A program made the translations under genes and the position numbers. This document shows positions 1 to 7,042 of a DNA stretch of 8,512 nucleotides, piece after piece (position 1 is the stretch's first letter; every line of letters begins with the position of its first letter). The notes under the pieces are model-generated. The model was not told where the DNA came from and made no database searches. It saw nothing but the letters and a program-made list of their open reading frames with translations. The DNA is from Flectobacillus sp049240685 (GTDB taxonomy: Bacteria > Bacteroidota > Bacteroidia > Cytophagales > Spirosomataceae), in NCBI RefSeq assembly GCF_049240685.1, contig NZ_JBMLSD010000390.1:1-8512 (forward strand), in the 5' to 3' direction.

Positions 1-4
1 TAAA

Positions 5-325
5 TCAAAGCCCATGCGGCGATGAAAGCTGCATTTTTACAGGCTCAGCCATTTGAATACTGAGCATTGAAACCAACTGAAATACCGTCGCAAACATCCC
101 AATGATTGCAAAAGCCTGCACCAAATACCCAATCATTACCAAGAGCTTCTCGATATAGGCTAGCCTTGTAGGAACTTCATCCTCGTCGTCGATATGACTA
201 CCCAATAAGCTTCTACAGTACAAAATAACATCCTGATGATGGACAACTATTTTTCCCAAAAAGAAAACGCAGATATTAAATGCAAACGCTGGTAAAGTGG
301 TGAGTAAAGAACCGATGATGAGCAT
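5..325 (-). CDS. Small two-helix membrane protein of unknown function
   Basis: A complete 106-residue open frame from ATG (323-325) to TGA (5-7). I do not recognise the family. Two hydrophobic stretches are visible: residues about 2-24, which start at the first residue, and about 61-91. Between them lies a polar loop with two histidines (29-30) and an acidic patch DDEDE (46-50). The C-terminal 15 residues are polar. This suggests an integral inner-membrane protein with two helices. The frame stays open for 32 more codons upstream (326-421) with no ATG, GTG or TTG, so 325 is the only standard start. No Shine-Dalgarno sequence precedes it, which is normal in Bacteroidota. The gene is divergent from the kinase operon and nothing links it functionally to the pump. 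It could also be the tail of a decayed longer gene. Coding status is moderately supported by its length and the clean hydrophobic pattern. Confidence 0.55.
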   Translation of the reverse strand: MLIIGSLLTTLPAFAFNICVFFLGKIVVHHQDVILYCRSLLGSHIDDEDEVPTRLAYIEKLLVMIGYLVQAFAIIGMFATVFQLVSMLSIQMAEPVKMQLSSPHGL

Positions 326-592
326 GATTAAATAGGTTAAAATGAGTTTATTGTAAATAGGTATTTTAAAAGTGTATAAGTATTCCTTTCTTCTTTTATA
401 CTCGATTTGATAGTTGTTTTTTCAAAAAGCTTTGAAACTTTTGCGTTGGATGAATATAGTTTCAATGGATTTATTTATAAAATAAGACTTTTCCATTCTT
501 CATCCACAAAATCTCAGTATCCAAAAATGTCTATTCAGAGGGAAATTCTGTAGCTTAAGTTAAATAATTAGGTTTATTTCTCAACTTGTGAG

Positions 593-600
593 CAACTTTG
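593..600 (+). promoter_or_regulatory. Possible -7 element of the kinase operon promoter
   Basis: CAACTTTG differs from the Bacteroidota -7 consensus TAnnTTTG at one position. A convincing -33 TTTG/TTG element is missing; the nearest candidate is TTAG at 568-571, 21 bases upstream. If real, transcription would begin near 605-608 and the leader of about 58 bases would include the repeat/hairpin at 611-648. This is a motif match only. Confidence 0.3.
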
Positions 601-610
601 TAAACTCATA

Positions 611-648
611 AATGCCTTTAGGTAATCTTAAAAATGCCTAAAGTTAGA
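611..648 (+). promoter_or_regulatory. Paired repeats and hairpin before the kinase gene; possible LytTR site
   Basis: Two kinds of symmetry overlap here. AATGCCT occurs at 611-617 (as AATGCCT) and 633-639, a direct repeat with 22-base spacing. CTTTAGG (616-622) and CCTAAAG (637-643) form an inverted repeat, extendable by a G-U and an A-U pair to nine pairs with a ten-base loop. In addition, TTAGGTAAT (618-626) and AAAGTTAGA (640-648) match 7 and 8 of the 9 positions of the published LytTR half-site pattern [TA][AC][CA]GTTN[AG][TG]. They are separated by 13 bases, which is the usual LytTR geometry. A site here could give autoregulation by the regulator encoded at 1738-2496. The region is AT-rich, so chance matches are easy. 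Confidence 0.3.
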
Positions 649-664
649 TTAATGAAAGAAAAGA

Positions 665-1741
665 ATGTCCAAAACTAGAGATACCTTCTTGAGCATACGC
701 AGAAAACGAATTATCATTATCGTTTTTGCTTTTGTGCTCTATAACTTAGTTTCCTATATCATCGACCCGTTTTCGGCTTATTGGAAAATCTATTTCCAAC
801 GAGATACCTTTGATATTTTCCTCGACCTTTTTCTCAATTTTAGCTTTTGTTGCTTCATTTCTGAATCAAGTATTTTTTTAGGAATGAAACTCAATCACTC
901 TATCCCTTGGACCAAAAGCCCTTATCGAAGACTGATGATTGAAACGGGGCTCAATTTTATTCTGGTCATGCTTGCTATTGGCTTTTTTGACTTTTTGTAC
1001 CGATTCCTCGAAATGTGTGAGGCTAGCTCAATGAGCATCGAAATGCAACGTGGTTATATTCAATGGATTGTGGTCAGTGTTATTATTTCTTTTATGATTA
1101 TTGGCATTAATACCTGCGTGTATTTAATCGACAATTGGAAAAATTCCGAAATACGTGCCGCCACACTCGACCAAATGGCCGTAGAGGCTGAATTGTATTC
1201 GCTCAAGCTCCAAATAGACCCACATTTTGTATTCAACAACCTCAGCGTATTATCAGAAATGATTCTGAAAGACCAGCAATTGGGCTATGAATATGCTGAA
1301 AATTTTTCGAGAATATACCGCTATATGCTCGTCAATACCAAGAAGGATATTATATCGCTAGACGAAGAATTAAGGTTTTTAAAATCGTATATTTTTCTGA
1401 TTAAACAACGCATTGGTGATGGTGTTACTTTTGAAGTTGATATTGAAAAAGAATGCTTAGGTGCTTGTTTGCCGCCTTTAACCTTGCAGTTATTGGTAGA
1501 AAATGCCTTAAAGCATAATAAAACCTCTCGGCGAAATCCGCTTCAAATTTGTATTTATAATAACGAAAATGATGAACTCATCGTAGAAAACAACCTTCTA
1601 CCGATTGAAAATCCCATGAGTTCATCAGGTTTAGGCTTGCAAAATATTCAAAGACGCTATAAGCTGTTATGGCAAAAGGGTGTAGAAATTGACAAAAGCA
1701 ACGATATTTTCAAAGTAATTATACCACTGATAAGAGCATGA
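665..1741 (+). CDS. Sensor histidine kinase, LytS/YehU class
   Basis: A 358-residue membrane kinase expected to autophosphorylate and pass phosphate to the response regulator encoded next. Four hydrophobic segments are seen at about residues 14-33, 51-74, 91-112 and 131-155. The positive residues RRKR (12-15) and the basic 75-90 loop place the N-terminus and the C-terminal kinase in the cytoplasm, leaving only two short outside loops (about 34-50 and 113-130). The kinase core follows the His_kinase family pattern: QIDPHFVFNNL (183-193) with phosphorylatable H187, an FSRIYRYML segment (214-222), and ISLDEELRFLKSYIFL (230-245). The ATPase part has an N box with E279, N280 and H284-N285, and a glycine box SSGLGLQNIQRR (320-331). 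The usual DxGxG box is replaced by VENN, as is common in this family. There is no separate sensor domain, so the signal is probably sensed in or at the membrane. The start is preceded by a purine-rich GAAAGAAAAG. The gene overlaps the regulator gene by ATGA. Confidence 0.95.
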   Translation: MSKTRDTFLSIRRKRIIIIVFAFVLYNLVSYIIDPFSAYWKIYFQRDTFDIFLDLFLNFSFCCFISESSIFLGMKLNHSIPWTKSPYRRLMIETGLNFILVMLAIGFFDFLYRFLEMCEASSMSIEMQRGYIQWIVVSVIISFMIIGINTCVYLIDNWKNSEIRAATLDQMAVEAELYSLKLQIDPHFVFNNLSVLSEMILKDQQLGYEYAENFSRIYRYMLVNTKKDIISLDEELRFLKSYIFLIKQRIGDGVTFEVDIEKECLGACLPPLTLQLLVENALKHNKTSRRNPLQICIYNNENDELIVENNLLPIENPMSSSGLGLQNIQRRYKLLWQKGVEIDKSNDIFKVIIPLIRA

Positions 1742-2496
1742 TTCAGAAAGTACTCATCATAGAAGACGAAAAACCCAATGCCGATAGACTCGAACGATTG
1801 ATAAAATCAGTTCGTCCAAATGTACAAATTGTGGAAGTATTAGACTGTATTAGTGACAGTATCGACTGGTTTGAAACTCATGAAATGCCTGATGTTGTCA
1901 TGATGGATATTCGTTTGTCGGATGGATTGAGCTTTGAGATTTTTGAAAAAACAACTATCTCTTGCCCTATCATTTTTACTACCGCGTATGACGAATACGC
2001 CGTGAAGGCTTTCAAATATAATAGCATCGACTACCTGCTCAAACCTGTAGAATTGGATGAGTTGGAGCGTGCTTTTCAGAAATTAGAAAGTACTTCCTCT
2101 GTGCCAGAACCAGCTTCCTTGGCGAATTTATTGAATTATTTTCAGCCAAAAGATTTCAGAACTCGGTTTTTATTGCCATACAGAGATGGGTACAAGAGCT
2201 TGCAAATCAGCGATATATCCTATTTTTATTCTAAACTCAAAATCACTCGTGCTAAGCTACACAATGGTACCGAGGAAATCATTCCATTGACCATGGAAGA
2301 GCTAGAAGAACAACTCAATCCCAAGGATTTTTTTCGTGCCAATCGTCAGTTTATTATCCATGTCGATGCCATCGAACAAATTCACAATTACTTTAATGGA
2401 AAACTAAAAATTGACTTGAAAAAAAGCCCTGAAGATATGGAGCTAATCGTAAGTCGTGAAAAAGCCAGTTTACTCAAAGCTTGGTTGGATTTTTAA
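1738..2496 (+). CDS. LytTR-family response regulator
   Basis: A 252-residue transcription regulator, the expected partner of the kinase just upstream; the start codon overlaps the kinase stop as ATGA, so the two are translationally coupled. The receiver domain covers residues about 3-120. It has the acidic pocket E9-D10, phosphoacceptor D57 in MMDIRL, T81/T82 in the FTTAYDEYAVKAF switch segment, and the conserved K102-P103 in YLLKP. A short linker (about 118-138) leads to a LytTR DNA-binding domain (about 143-250). That domain has the typical pattern of a beta-strand start FLLPYRDG, then FFRANRQFIIHVDAIEQI (198-215), a YFNGKLKIDL strand (218-227) and the closing VSREKASLLKAWL. LytTR domains bind pairs of short direct repeats about two helical turns apart. 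All key residues are present and the length is normal for the family. Likely targets are the downstream efflux operon and possibly its own operon, which is inferred from position. Confidence 0.95.
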   Translation: MIQKVLIIEDEKPNADRLERLIKSVRPNVQIVEVLDCISDSIDWFETHEMPDVVMMDIRLSDGLSFEIFEKTTISCPIIFTTAYDEYAVKAFKYNSIDYLLKPVELDELERAFQKLESTSSVPEPASLANLLNYFQPKDFRTRFLLPYRDGYKSLQISDISYFYSKLKITRAKLHNGTEEIIPLTMEELEEQLNPKDFFRANRQFIIHVDAIEQIHNYFNGKLKIDLKKSPEDMELIVSREKASLLKAWLDF

Positions 2497-2523
2497 CGTA
2501 TTGACTCTTCTTTGATTTCTTAT

Positions 2524-2573
2524 TTCGGTCAGACACGTTTTCTTTTCAGAATCCAATTTTGTCGGTTCGGTCA
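2524..2573 (+). promoter_or_regulatory. Candidate operator: TTCGGTCA direct repeats before the efflux operon
   Basis: The 145-base gap between the regulator gene and the adaptor gene contains TTCGGTCA twice in the same orientation, at 2524-2531 and 2566-2573. The starts are 42 bases apart, about four helical turns. Midway, exactly 21 bases from each, is a weak third copy TTCAGAAT (2545-2552), matching 4 of 8 positions. The second copy also contains a short TCGGT-TCGGT duplication. Spacing of 21 bases fits a dimeric LytTR regulator on one DNA face, but these repeats do not match the published LytTR half-site pattern. Being upstream of the only candidate promoter (2582-2612), an activator site would be plausible. 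An 8-base repeat in a region this size is not rare by chance. Confidence 0.3.
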
Positions 2574-2581
2574 TTTTTACC

Positions 2582-2612
2582 TTAGCTCCTCGCTTTTCTC
2601 TTTATTTCTTTG
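2582..2612 (+). promoter_or_regulatory. Possible promoter of the efflux operon
   Basis: TTAG (2582-2585), 19 bases, then TTTCTTTG (2605-2612) resembles the Bacteroidota promoter TTTG-N19-TAnnTTTG with one mismatch in each element. It lies 30 bases before the adaptor start and directly downstream of the TTCGGTCA repeats. No strong terminator separates it from the regulator gene, so read-through from the signalling operon is also possible. This is a motif match only. Confidence 0.3.
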
Positions 2613-2641
2613 TATTAAAAATTTTCTATCTATACGAAATC

Positions 2642-3756
2642 ATGATAAAAATCGCATTCGGAACGAGATTACCTAGTAAGGAACTCTTGTTTTTTGCTTT
2701 TTCACTCTTGTTTTTTTCATGTAAAGAACAAGCACAGCAAACCCAGCAACCACCGCTAGTTGTTGATTTTATCCAATTAGGCGCTACCAACGCTGAAGTC
2801 GAAAAAAAATATCCAGGTACGATTGAAGGGACAGTCAATGTAGATATCAAAGCTCAAGTAACAGGATATTTGGAGCAGATTTACGTCAAAGAAGGTGACT
2901 ATGTCAAAAAAGGTCAACCACTTTTCAAAATCAAAGGTGATGTTTACAACGAACAAGTCAATAATAGTAAAGCACTCTTAGAAGCTGCCTTGGCGGCACA
3001 AGCTACTGCCAAATTAGAGGTTGAAAAATTAAAACCTTTGGTAGAAGGTAAAGTAGTTTCGGAAATGCAACTCAAAACGGCTCAATCCAATTACGAAGCC
3101 GCAACAGCCCAAGTCCAACAGGCACGCGCCGCCCTTGGCTCATCAAAAATCAACCTAGACTTTAGTGTTCTCAAAGCCCCAGTAAGTGGATATATCGGTC
3201 GAATTCCCAACCGTGTTGGCAACTTGGTGATGCCAAATGATGCAACGCCCCTAACCACTCTTTCAGAAATCAATGAGGTTTTAGTCTATTTCTCTTTGAG
3301 CGAAGCCGATTATATCTCTTTTGCCAAAGAAGGAGGATTTCAGAAAAATGCTAATTCCGTAGAACTAGTAATGGCAGATGGCTCGATGTATAATCACAAA
3401 GGTCGCCTGACAGTAGCCAGTGGAAATATCGATAAAACGACTGGGAGTATGTCATTCAAAGCGATTTTCCCCAATCCACAAAAATTGCTTCGTTCAGGTG
3501 GTACAGCTAGGGTAATTCTCAAAAAAGACTTTGATGGCGTTTTGAAAGTTCCAATGGGCAGTGTCAAAGATATTCAAGATAAATTTTTCGTCTTTACCCT
3601 CGGCGACAGCAGCAAGGTATCTATGAAACCTTTTGAGGTAGCAGGAAAAGTAGACGGTCAATATATCGTAAAATCGGGATTAAAGGCAGGCGAAAAAATC
3701 GCCACCAACAACATCGATATGCTTAACGAAGGGGTAGTAGTGAAGGCGGTGATTAA
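2642..3756 (+). CDS. RND efflux periplasmic adaptor lipoprotein (3' end in gap)
   Basis: The membrane fusion protein (AcrA/HlyD class) that links the inner-membrane pump to the outer-membrane channel. 371 residues are readable. The N-terminus is a lipoprotein signal: a hydrophobic stretch (15-25) ending in FFSC with the lipidated Cys at 27, so the protein is anchored in a membrane facing the periplasm. Domains in order: first lipoyl half (about 67-97, containing VTGYLEQIYVKEGDYVKKGQ), alpha-helical hairpin (about 100-168, Ala/Gln/Glu/Lys-rich), second lipoyl half (about 172-200, LKAPVSGYIGRI), beta-barrel (about 210-295) and membrane-proximal domain (about 296 onward). The readable part ends at NEGVVVKAVI, where such adaptors normally finish within a few to about twenty residues. 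The stop codon is therefore lost in the N run. The transporter and channel genes follow in one operon. The start codon follows an A-rich stretch with no Shine-Dalgarno sequence. Confidence 0.93.
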
Positions 3757-3856
3757 NNNNNNNNNNNNNNNNNNNNNNNNNNNNNNNNNNNNNNNNNNNN
3801 NNNNNNNNNNNNNNNNNNNNNNNNNNNNNNNNNNNNNNNNNNNNNNNNNNNNNNNN
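3757..3856. other. Assembly gap of exactly 100 N
   Basis: Unsequenced bases between the adaptor and transporter genes. Exactly 100 N is a conventional placeholder for a scaffold join, so the true length may differ. The missing DNA should contain the adaptor's last codons and stop and the translation signals of the transporter. The placeholder length happens to keep the two genes in one frame, which creates a false 1450-residue fused reading frame from 2642 to 6994. Confidence 0.98.
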
Positions 3857-3865
3857 AAACCAACC

Positions 3866-6800
3866 ATGCTAACAAAAATAATAGATAGACCTGTGCTGGC
3901 TACGGTGATTTCGATTGTCATCGTGGTTCTAGGATTTGTGGGTCTCGACAGACTATCTGTCACTCGTTTTCCAGATATTTCGCCCCCAACTGTAATGGTA
4001 TCTGGCTCGTATCCGGGGGGCAACAGCGAAACGGTAATTCGTTCGGTAGTAACACCGCTCGAAGAACAAATCAACGGGGTTGAAAACATGCAATACATCA
4101 GGTCTACGGCTAGTAATGATGGTACATTTTCTATTTCGGTTATTTTTAAACAAGGCGTAAATCCTGACCAAGCGGCCGTAAACGTACAAAACCGTGTACA
4201 ACAAGCCACTCCTATTTTGCCACAAGAGGTAGTCCGTATGGGTCTTACCACCTCGAAACAGCAAAATAGTATGATTCTGATTTTCAACTTGTTTACGGAA
4301 GATAACAACAAGTACGACGAAACTTTTTTGCAAAACTATGCCAATATCAACTTGATTCCACAAATCAAGCGTGTACCGGGTGTAGGGCAAGCAATGGTTT
4401 TTGGGGTAAAAGATTATTCGATGCGTATTTGGTTGAATCCTCGAAAAATGGCCAGTTATGGACTTACGCCAGCCGAAATTACTGCTGCTATAGCAGACCA
4501 AAGTTTGGAGGCATCTCCCGGTCGTTTGGGTGAAGAATCGGATGCACCACTCGAATATGTGATTCGTTATAAAGGAAAGAAAAACTTGCCCGAAGACTAC
4601 GATAATATTGTTGTAAAAAATCAAGGCAATAATATGATTCGTCTGAAAGATGTGGCACGTGTAGAATTTGGGGCTATTTCTTACAGTGGTTCAAACTCCT
4701 CGAATATGCGCAATGCCGTAACCATTGCGATTTTGCAAACCACTGGCTCAAACGCCAATGCCATCGAGATAGGCATTGACAAAGAAATTGAACGTTTGTC
4801 AAAATCTTTTCCTCCAAGTATCAAATATTCCAAACTTATCAGTACCAAAGAGCGTTTGGACGAGGCAACTAATCAGGTAAAATCTACCTTGTTCGAAGCC
4901 TTTATCTTGGTATTTATTGTAGTGTTTGTGTTTTTGCAGGATTTCCGTTCAACGCTTATTCCTGCCATTGCAGTGCCTGTGGCTATTATTGGTACCTTCT
5001 TTTTCTTATTAGTTTTAGGTTTTACCATCAATATCCTCACGCTTTTTGCCTTGGTATTGGCAATCGGGATTGTGGTCGATGACGCCATTGTGGTTGTGGA
5101 GGCCGTGCATAGTAAAATGGAAGGTAGCGATATGAGTGCCAAAGAAGCCACGCATTCGGCCATGAGCGAAATTACGGGAGCGGTGGTATCCATTACCCTC
5201 GTGATGTCGGCGGTATTTATTCCGATTGGTTTTATGACTGGTTCGGCAGGAATTTTCTATAAACAATTTGCTTACACACTTGCCATTTCTATCATTATTT
5301 CGGCGGTAAATGCCCTGACTTTGACACCTGCTTTATGTGCACTTTTATTAAAAAATAATCATGCAACTGAGCATCATGGAGAAAAGAAAAAGCTAGGTTT
5401 TGGCCAAAGATTTTACGTAGCGTTCAACTACGGTTTCAACAATTTTACCAATAGATATGTAAAAATCATTCGCTTTCTGGCAGTACGTAAGTGGTTGGCT
5501 ACAGCTTTAGTGGCAATTGTAATAGCGGCCTCGGCTTGGGTCATGAACTCTACGCCAAGAAGTTTTGTGCCAATGGAAGACGACAATATGTTCACCTACG
5601 TATTGAGTATGCCTCCGGGCACAGCCCTGACACCTACGACCCAGGTAGCCAACAAAATCAATAAACTTTTGTCTGAACTCGAAGCCGTTGAAGACAATAC
5701 TGCTATTACTGGATTTAACCTTTTGAACAATAGTACTAGCCCTGCTTATGCGGTAGGTTTTGTGAAACTAAAACCTAAAAAACTCCGTGGGAAAGTACAA
5801 GATATAGACGAGTTGATGGGTGTAGTCAATCAAAAGCTGTCTGTCATTAAAGAAGGTGCCGTGATGACAATGCGCCTTCCCCCAGTTGATGGTTATGGTT
5901 TGACCAATGGCGCTGAGATTGTTTTGCAAGACCGAAAAGGCAGAAGTCCAAATATACTCAAAGCTAAATCAGACGAGGTTATTGCCGAACTCATGAAAGT
6001 ACCTGGTGTAGCATCGGCCTACACGGTATTCCGTACTGATTATCCTCAGTTAGAAATCGAAGTAGACGAAGATAAAACCAAACAAATGGGACTTAGTGTT
6101 AGTCAGGTTTTGGGTACAGTCCAAAGCTATTTTGCTGGAGACCAAAGTTTGAATTTTTCAAGATTCGGAAAATTCTATCGTGTCAATATCAAAGCTGATG
6201 GGGTGTTTAGAATGGACGAACAGGCATTTGATGAAATTTATGTCAAAAATCCACAAGGACAAATGGTGCCTGTCAAGTCAATTGTGAAACTCAACAAGGT
6301 GTACGGACCAGAAGCAGTAAGTCGCTATAATTTGTACAATGCCTTGACGATTTATGTAAATGCTATGCCGGGGACAAGTAACGGTGCTTTGATGGACAAT
6401 TTGGAAAAAGTGTTAGACAAACTCCCAGCCGATTACAGTTATGAATGGACTGGTTTGAGTTTGGAAGAAAAAGCTTCTGGTAACCAAACCTTGGGCATTT
6501 TAGGACTCTGCTTGCTGTTTGTATATCTCTTGTTATCAGCTCAGTACGAAAGTTATTTATTGCCAATGGCAGTACTATTATCTATCCCAACAGGCTTATT
6601 GGGTGCATTTTTAGGAATTAGAAGTATCGGCTTGGATAACAACATTTATGTACAAATCGGGATGATTATGTTGATTGGTTTGCTAGCCAAAAATGCCATT
6701 TTGATTGTAGAATTTGCCGTGCAACGTCGTCGTGCAGGACTCAGTATTTTGGAATCTGCAATAGATGCTGCAAGAGCCCGTTTGCGTCCTATCATCATGA

Positions 6801-6994
6801 CTTCCTTTGCCTTTATTGTCGGTATGATTCCCTTGATGATTTCCGAAGGAGGAACTGCCACAGGTAACCATTCGATTAGTACTAGTGCAGCGATGGGGAT
6901 GTTGAGTGGCGTGGTTCTAGGGATTGTGATTATTCCTATTCTGTATATGTTTTTCCAGTTTTTACAAGAAAAAGTAACAGGAAAAAAAGCGTAA
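3866..6994 (+). CDS. RND efflux transporter, HAE1/AcrB-like
   Basis: A 1042-residue inner-membrane proton-driven exporter, a normal full length for the family. The start is ATG at 3866, giving MLTKIIDRPVLATVIS, the expected family N-terminus with helix 1 at about 10-28. The first porter region follows (PDISPPTVMVSGSYPGG; NVQNRVQQATPILPQEV), then helices 2-6 (about 341-492), a charged linker containing NHATEHHGEKKK, helix 7 (about 537-556), the second porter region, and helices 8-12 (about 875-1030). The proton-relay residues are intact: D405-D406 in GIVVDDAIVVVEAV (helix 4), K942 in LLAKNAILIVEF (helix 10) and R974 in RLRPIIMTSFAF (helix 11). This argues for a working drug/proton-type antiporter rather than a metal exporter. 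Substrates cannot be told from the sequence. It works as a trimer with the adaptor upstream and the channel downstream. Ten sequenced bases separate the gap from the start, so the translation signal is mostly unseen. Confidence 0.96.
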   Translation: MLTKIIDRPVLATVISIVIVVLGFVGLDRLSVTRFPDISPPTVMVSGSYPGGNSETVIRSVVTPLEEQINGVENMQYIRSTASNDGTFSISVIFKQGVNPDQAAVNVQNRVQQATPILPQEVVRMGLTTSKQQNSMILIFNLFTEDNNKYDETFLQNYANINLIPQIKRVPGVGQAMVFGVKDYSMRIWLNPRKMASYGLTPAEITAAIADQSLEASPGRLGEESDAPLEYVIRYKGKKNLPEDYDNIVVKNQGNNMIRLKDVARVEFGAISYSGSNSSNMRNAVTIAILQTTGSNANAIEIGIDKEIERLSKSFPPSIKYSKLISTKERLDEATNQVKSTLFEAFILVFIVVFVFLQDFRSTLIPAIAVPVAIIGTFFFLLVLGFTINILTLFALVLAIGIVVDDAIVVVEAVHSKMEGSDMSAKEATHSAMSEITGAVVSITLVMSAVFIPIGFMTGSAGIFYKQFAYTLAISIIISAVNALTLTPALCALLLKNNHATEHHGEKKKLGFGQRFYVAFNYGFNNFTNRYVKIIRFLAVRKWLATALVAIVIAASAWVMNSTPRSFVPMEDDNMFTYVLSMPPGTALTPTTQVANKINKLLSELEAVEDNTAITGFNLLNNSTSPAYAVGFVKLKPKKLRGKVQDIDELMGVVNQKLSVIKEGAVMTMRLPPVDGYGLTNGAEIVLQDRKGRSPNILKAKSDEVIAELMKVPGVASAYTVFRTDYPQLEIEVDEDKTKQMGLSVSQVLGTVQSYFAGDQSLNFSRFGKFYRVNIKADGVFRMDEQAFDEIYVKNPQGQMVPVKSIVKLNKVYGPEAVSRYNLYNALTIYVNAMPGTSNGALMDNLEKVLDKLPADYSYEWTGLSLEEKASGNQTLGILGLCLLFVYLLLSAQYESYLLPMAVLLSIPTGLLGAFLGIRSIGLDNNIYVQIGMIMLIGLLAKNAILIVEFAVQRRRAGLSILESAIDAARARLRPIIMTSFAFIVGMIPLMISEGGTATGNHSISTSAAMGMLSGVVLGIVIIPILYMFFQFLQEKVTGKKA

Positions 6995-7027
6995 GAAAAT
7001 GCTGAAAAGCACATTTTCTAATTTTTA
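6995..7027 (+). terminator. Intercistronic hairpin with T-rich tail, possible attenuator
   Basis: Directly after the transporter stop codon, GAAAATG (6995-7001) and CATTTTC (7012-7018) form a perfect seven-pair stem with a ten-base loop. An alternative fold pairs GAAAA with TTTTC and TGC with GCA. TAATTTTT (7019-7026) follows. The stem is mostly A-T, so it would be a weak intrinsic terminator. Its place inside the operon suggests partial termination or an mRNA processing/stability element that could lower channel expression relative to the pump. It could be a chance fold in AT-rich DNA. Confidence 0.4.
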
Positions 7028-7042
7028 GAAAAGAATATAAAC

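Larger units (their letters stand above)
326..664. other. Divergent intergenic region, AT-rich
   Basis: This 339-base stretch separates the minus-strand small membrane protein from the plus-strand kinase operon, so it should hold promoters for both. I see no convincing gene in it. It contains a short perfect inverted repeat, TTTCAAA (420-426) and TTTGAAA (431-437) around a four-base centre. It also contains a candidate plus-strand promoter (593-600) and a repeat/hairpin just before the kinase, both listed separately. No clear Bacteroidota-type promoter for the minus strand is visible; the closest match, CAAAAATG at 522-529 read on the other strand, lacks a good upstream element. Confidence 0.7.

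Noticed and set aside
2492..2500. TTTAACGTA, an 8/9 match to a LytTR half-site on the reverse strand
   Set aside because: No partner half-site is present 21-22 bases to either side, and it overlaps the end of the regulator gene.
3658..4311. Minus-strand open frame across the N run
   Set aside because: It crosses the gap and is antisense to the adaptor and transporter genes; artefact.
3953..4624. Long minus-strand open frame (223 residues) opposite the transporter gene
   Set aside because: It lies wholly antisense to well-conserved RND coding sequence, and its translation has no recognisable domain and looks like a reverse-frame shadow.
2642..6994. One 1450-residue adaptor-transporter fusion protein
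   Set aside because: It depends on reading through 100 unknown bases; each half is a normal-length family member with its own start, so two genes are annotated.
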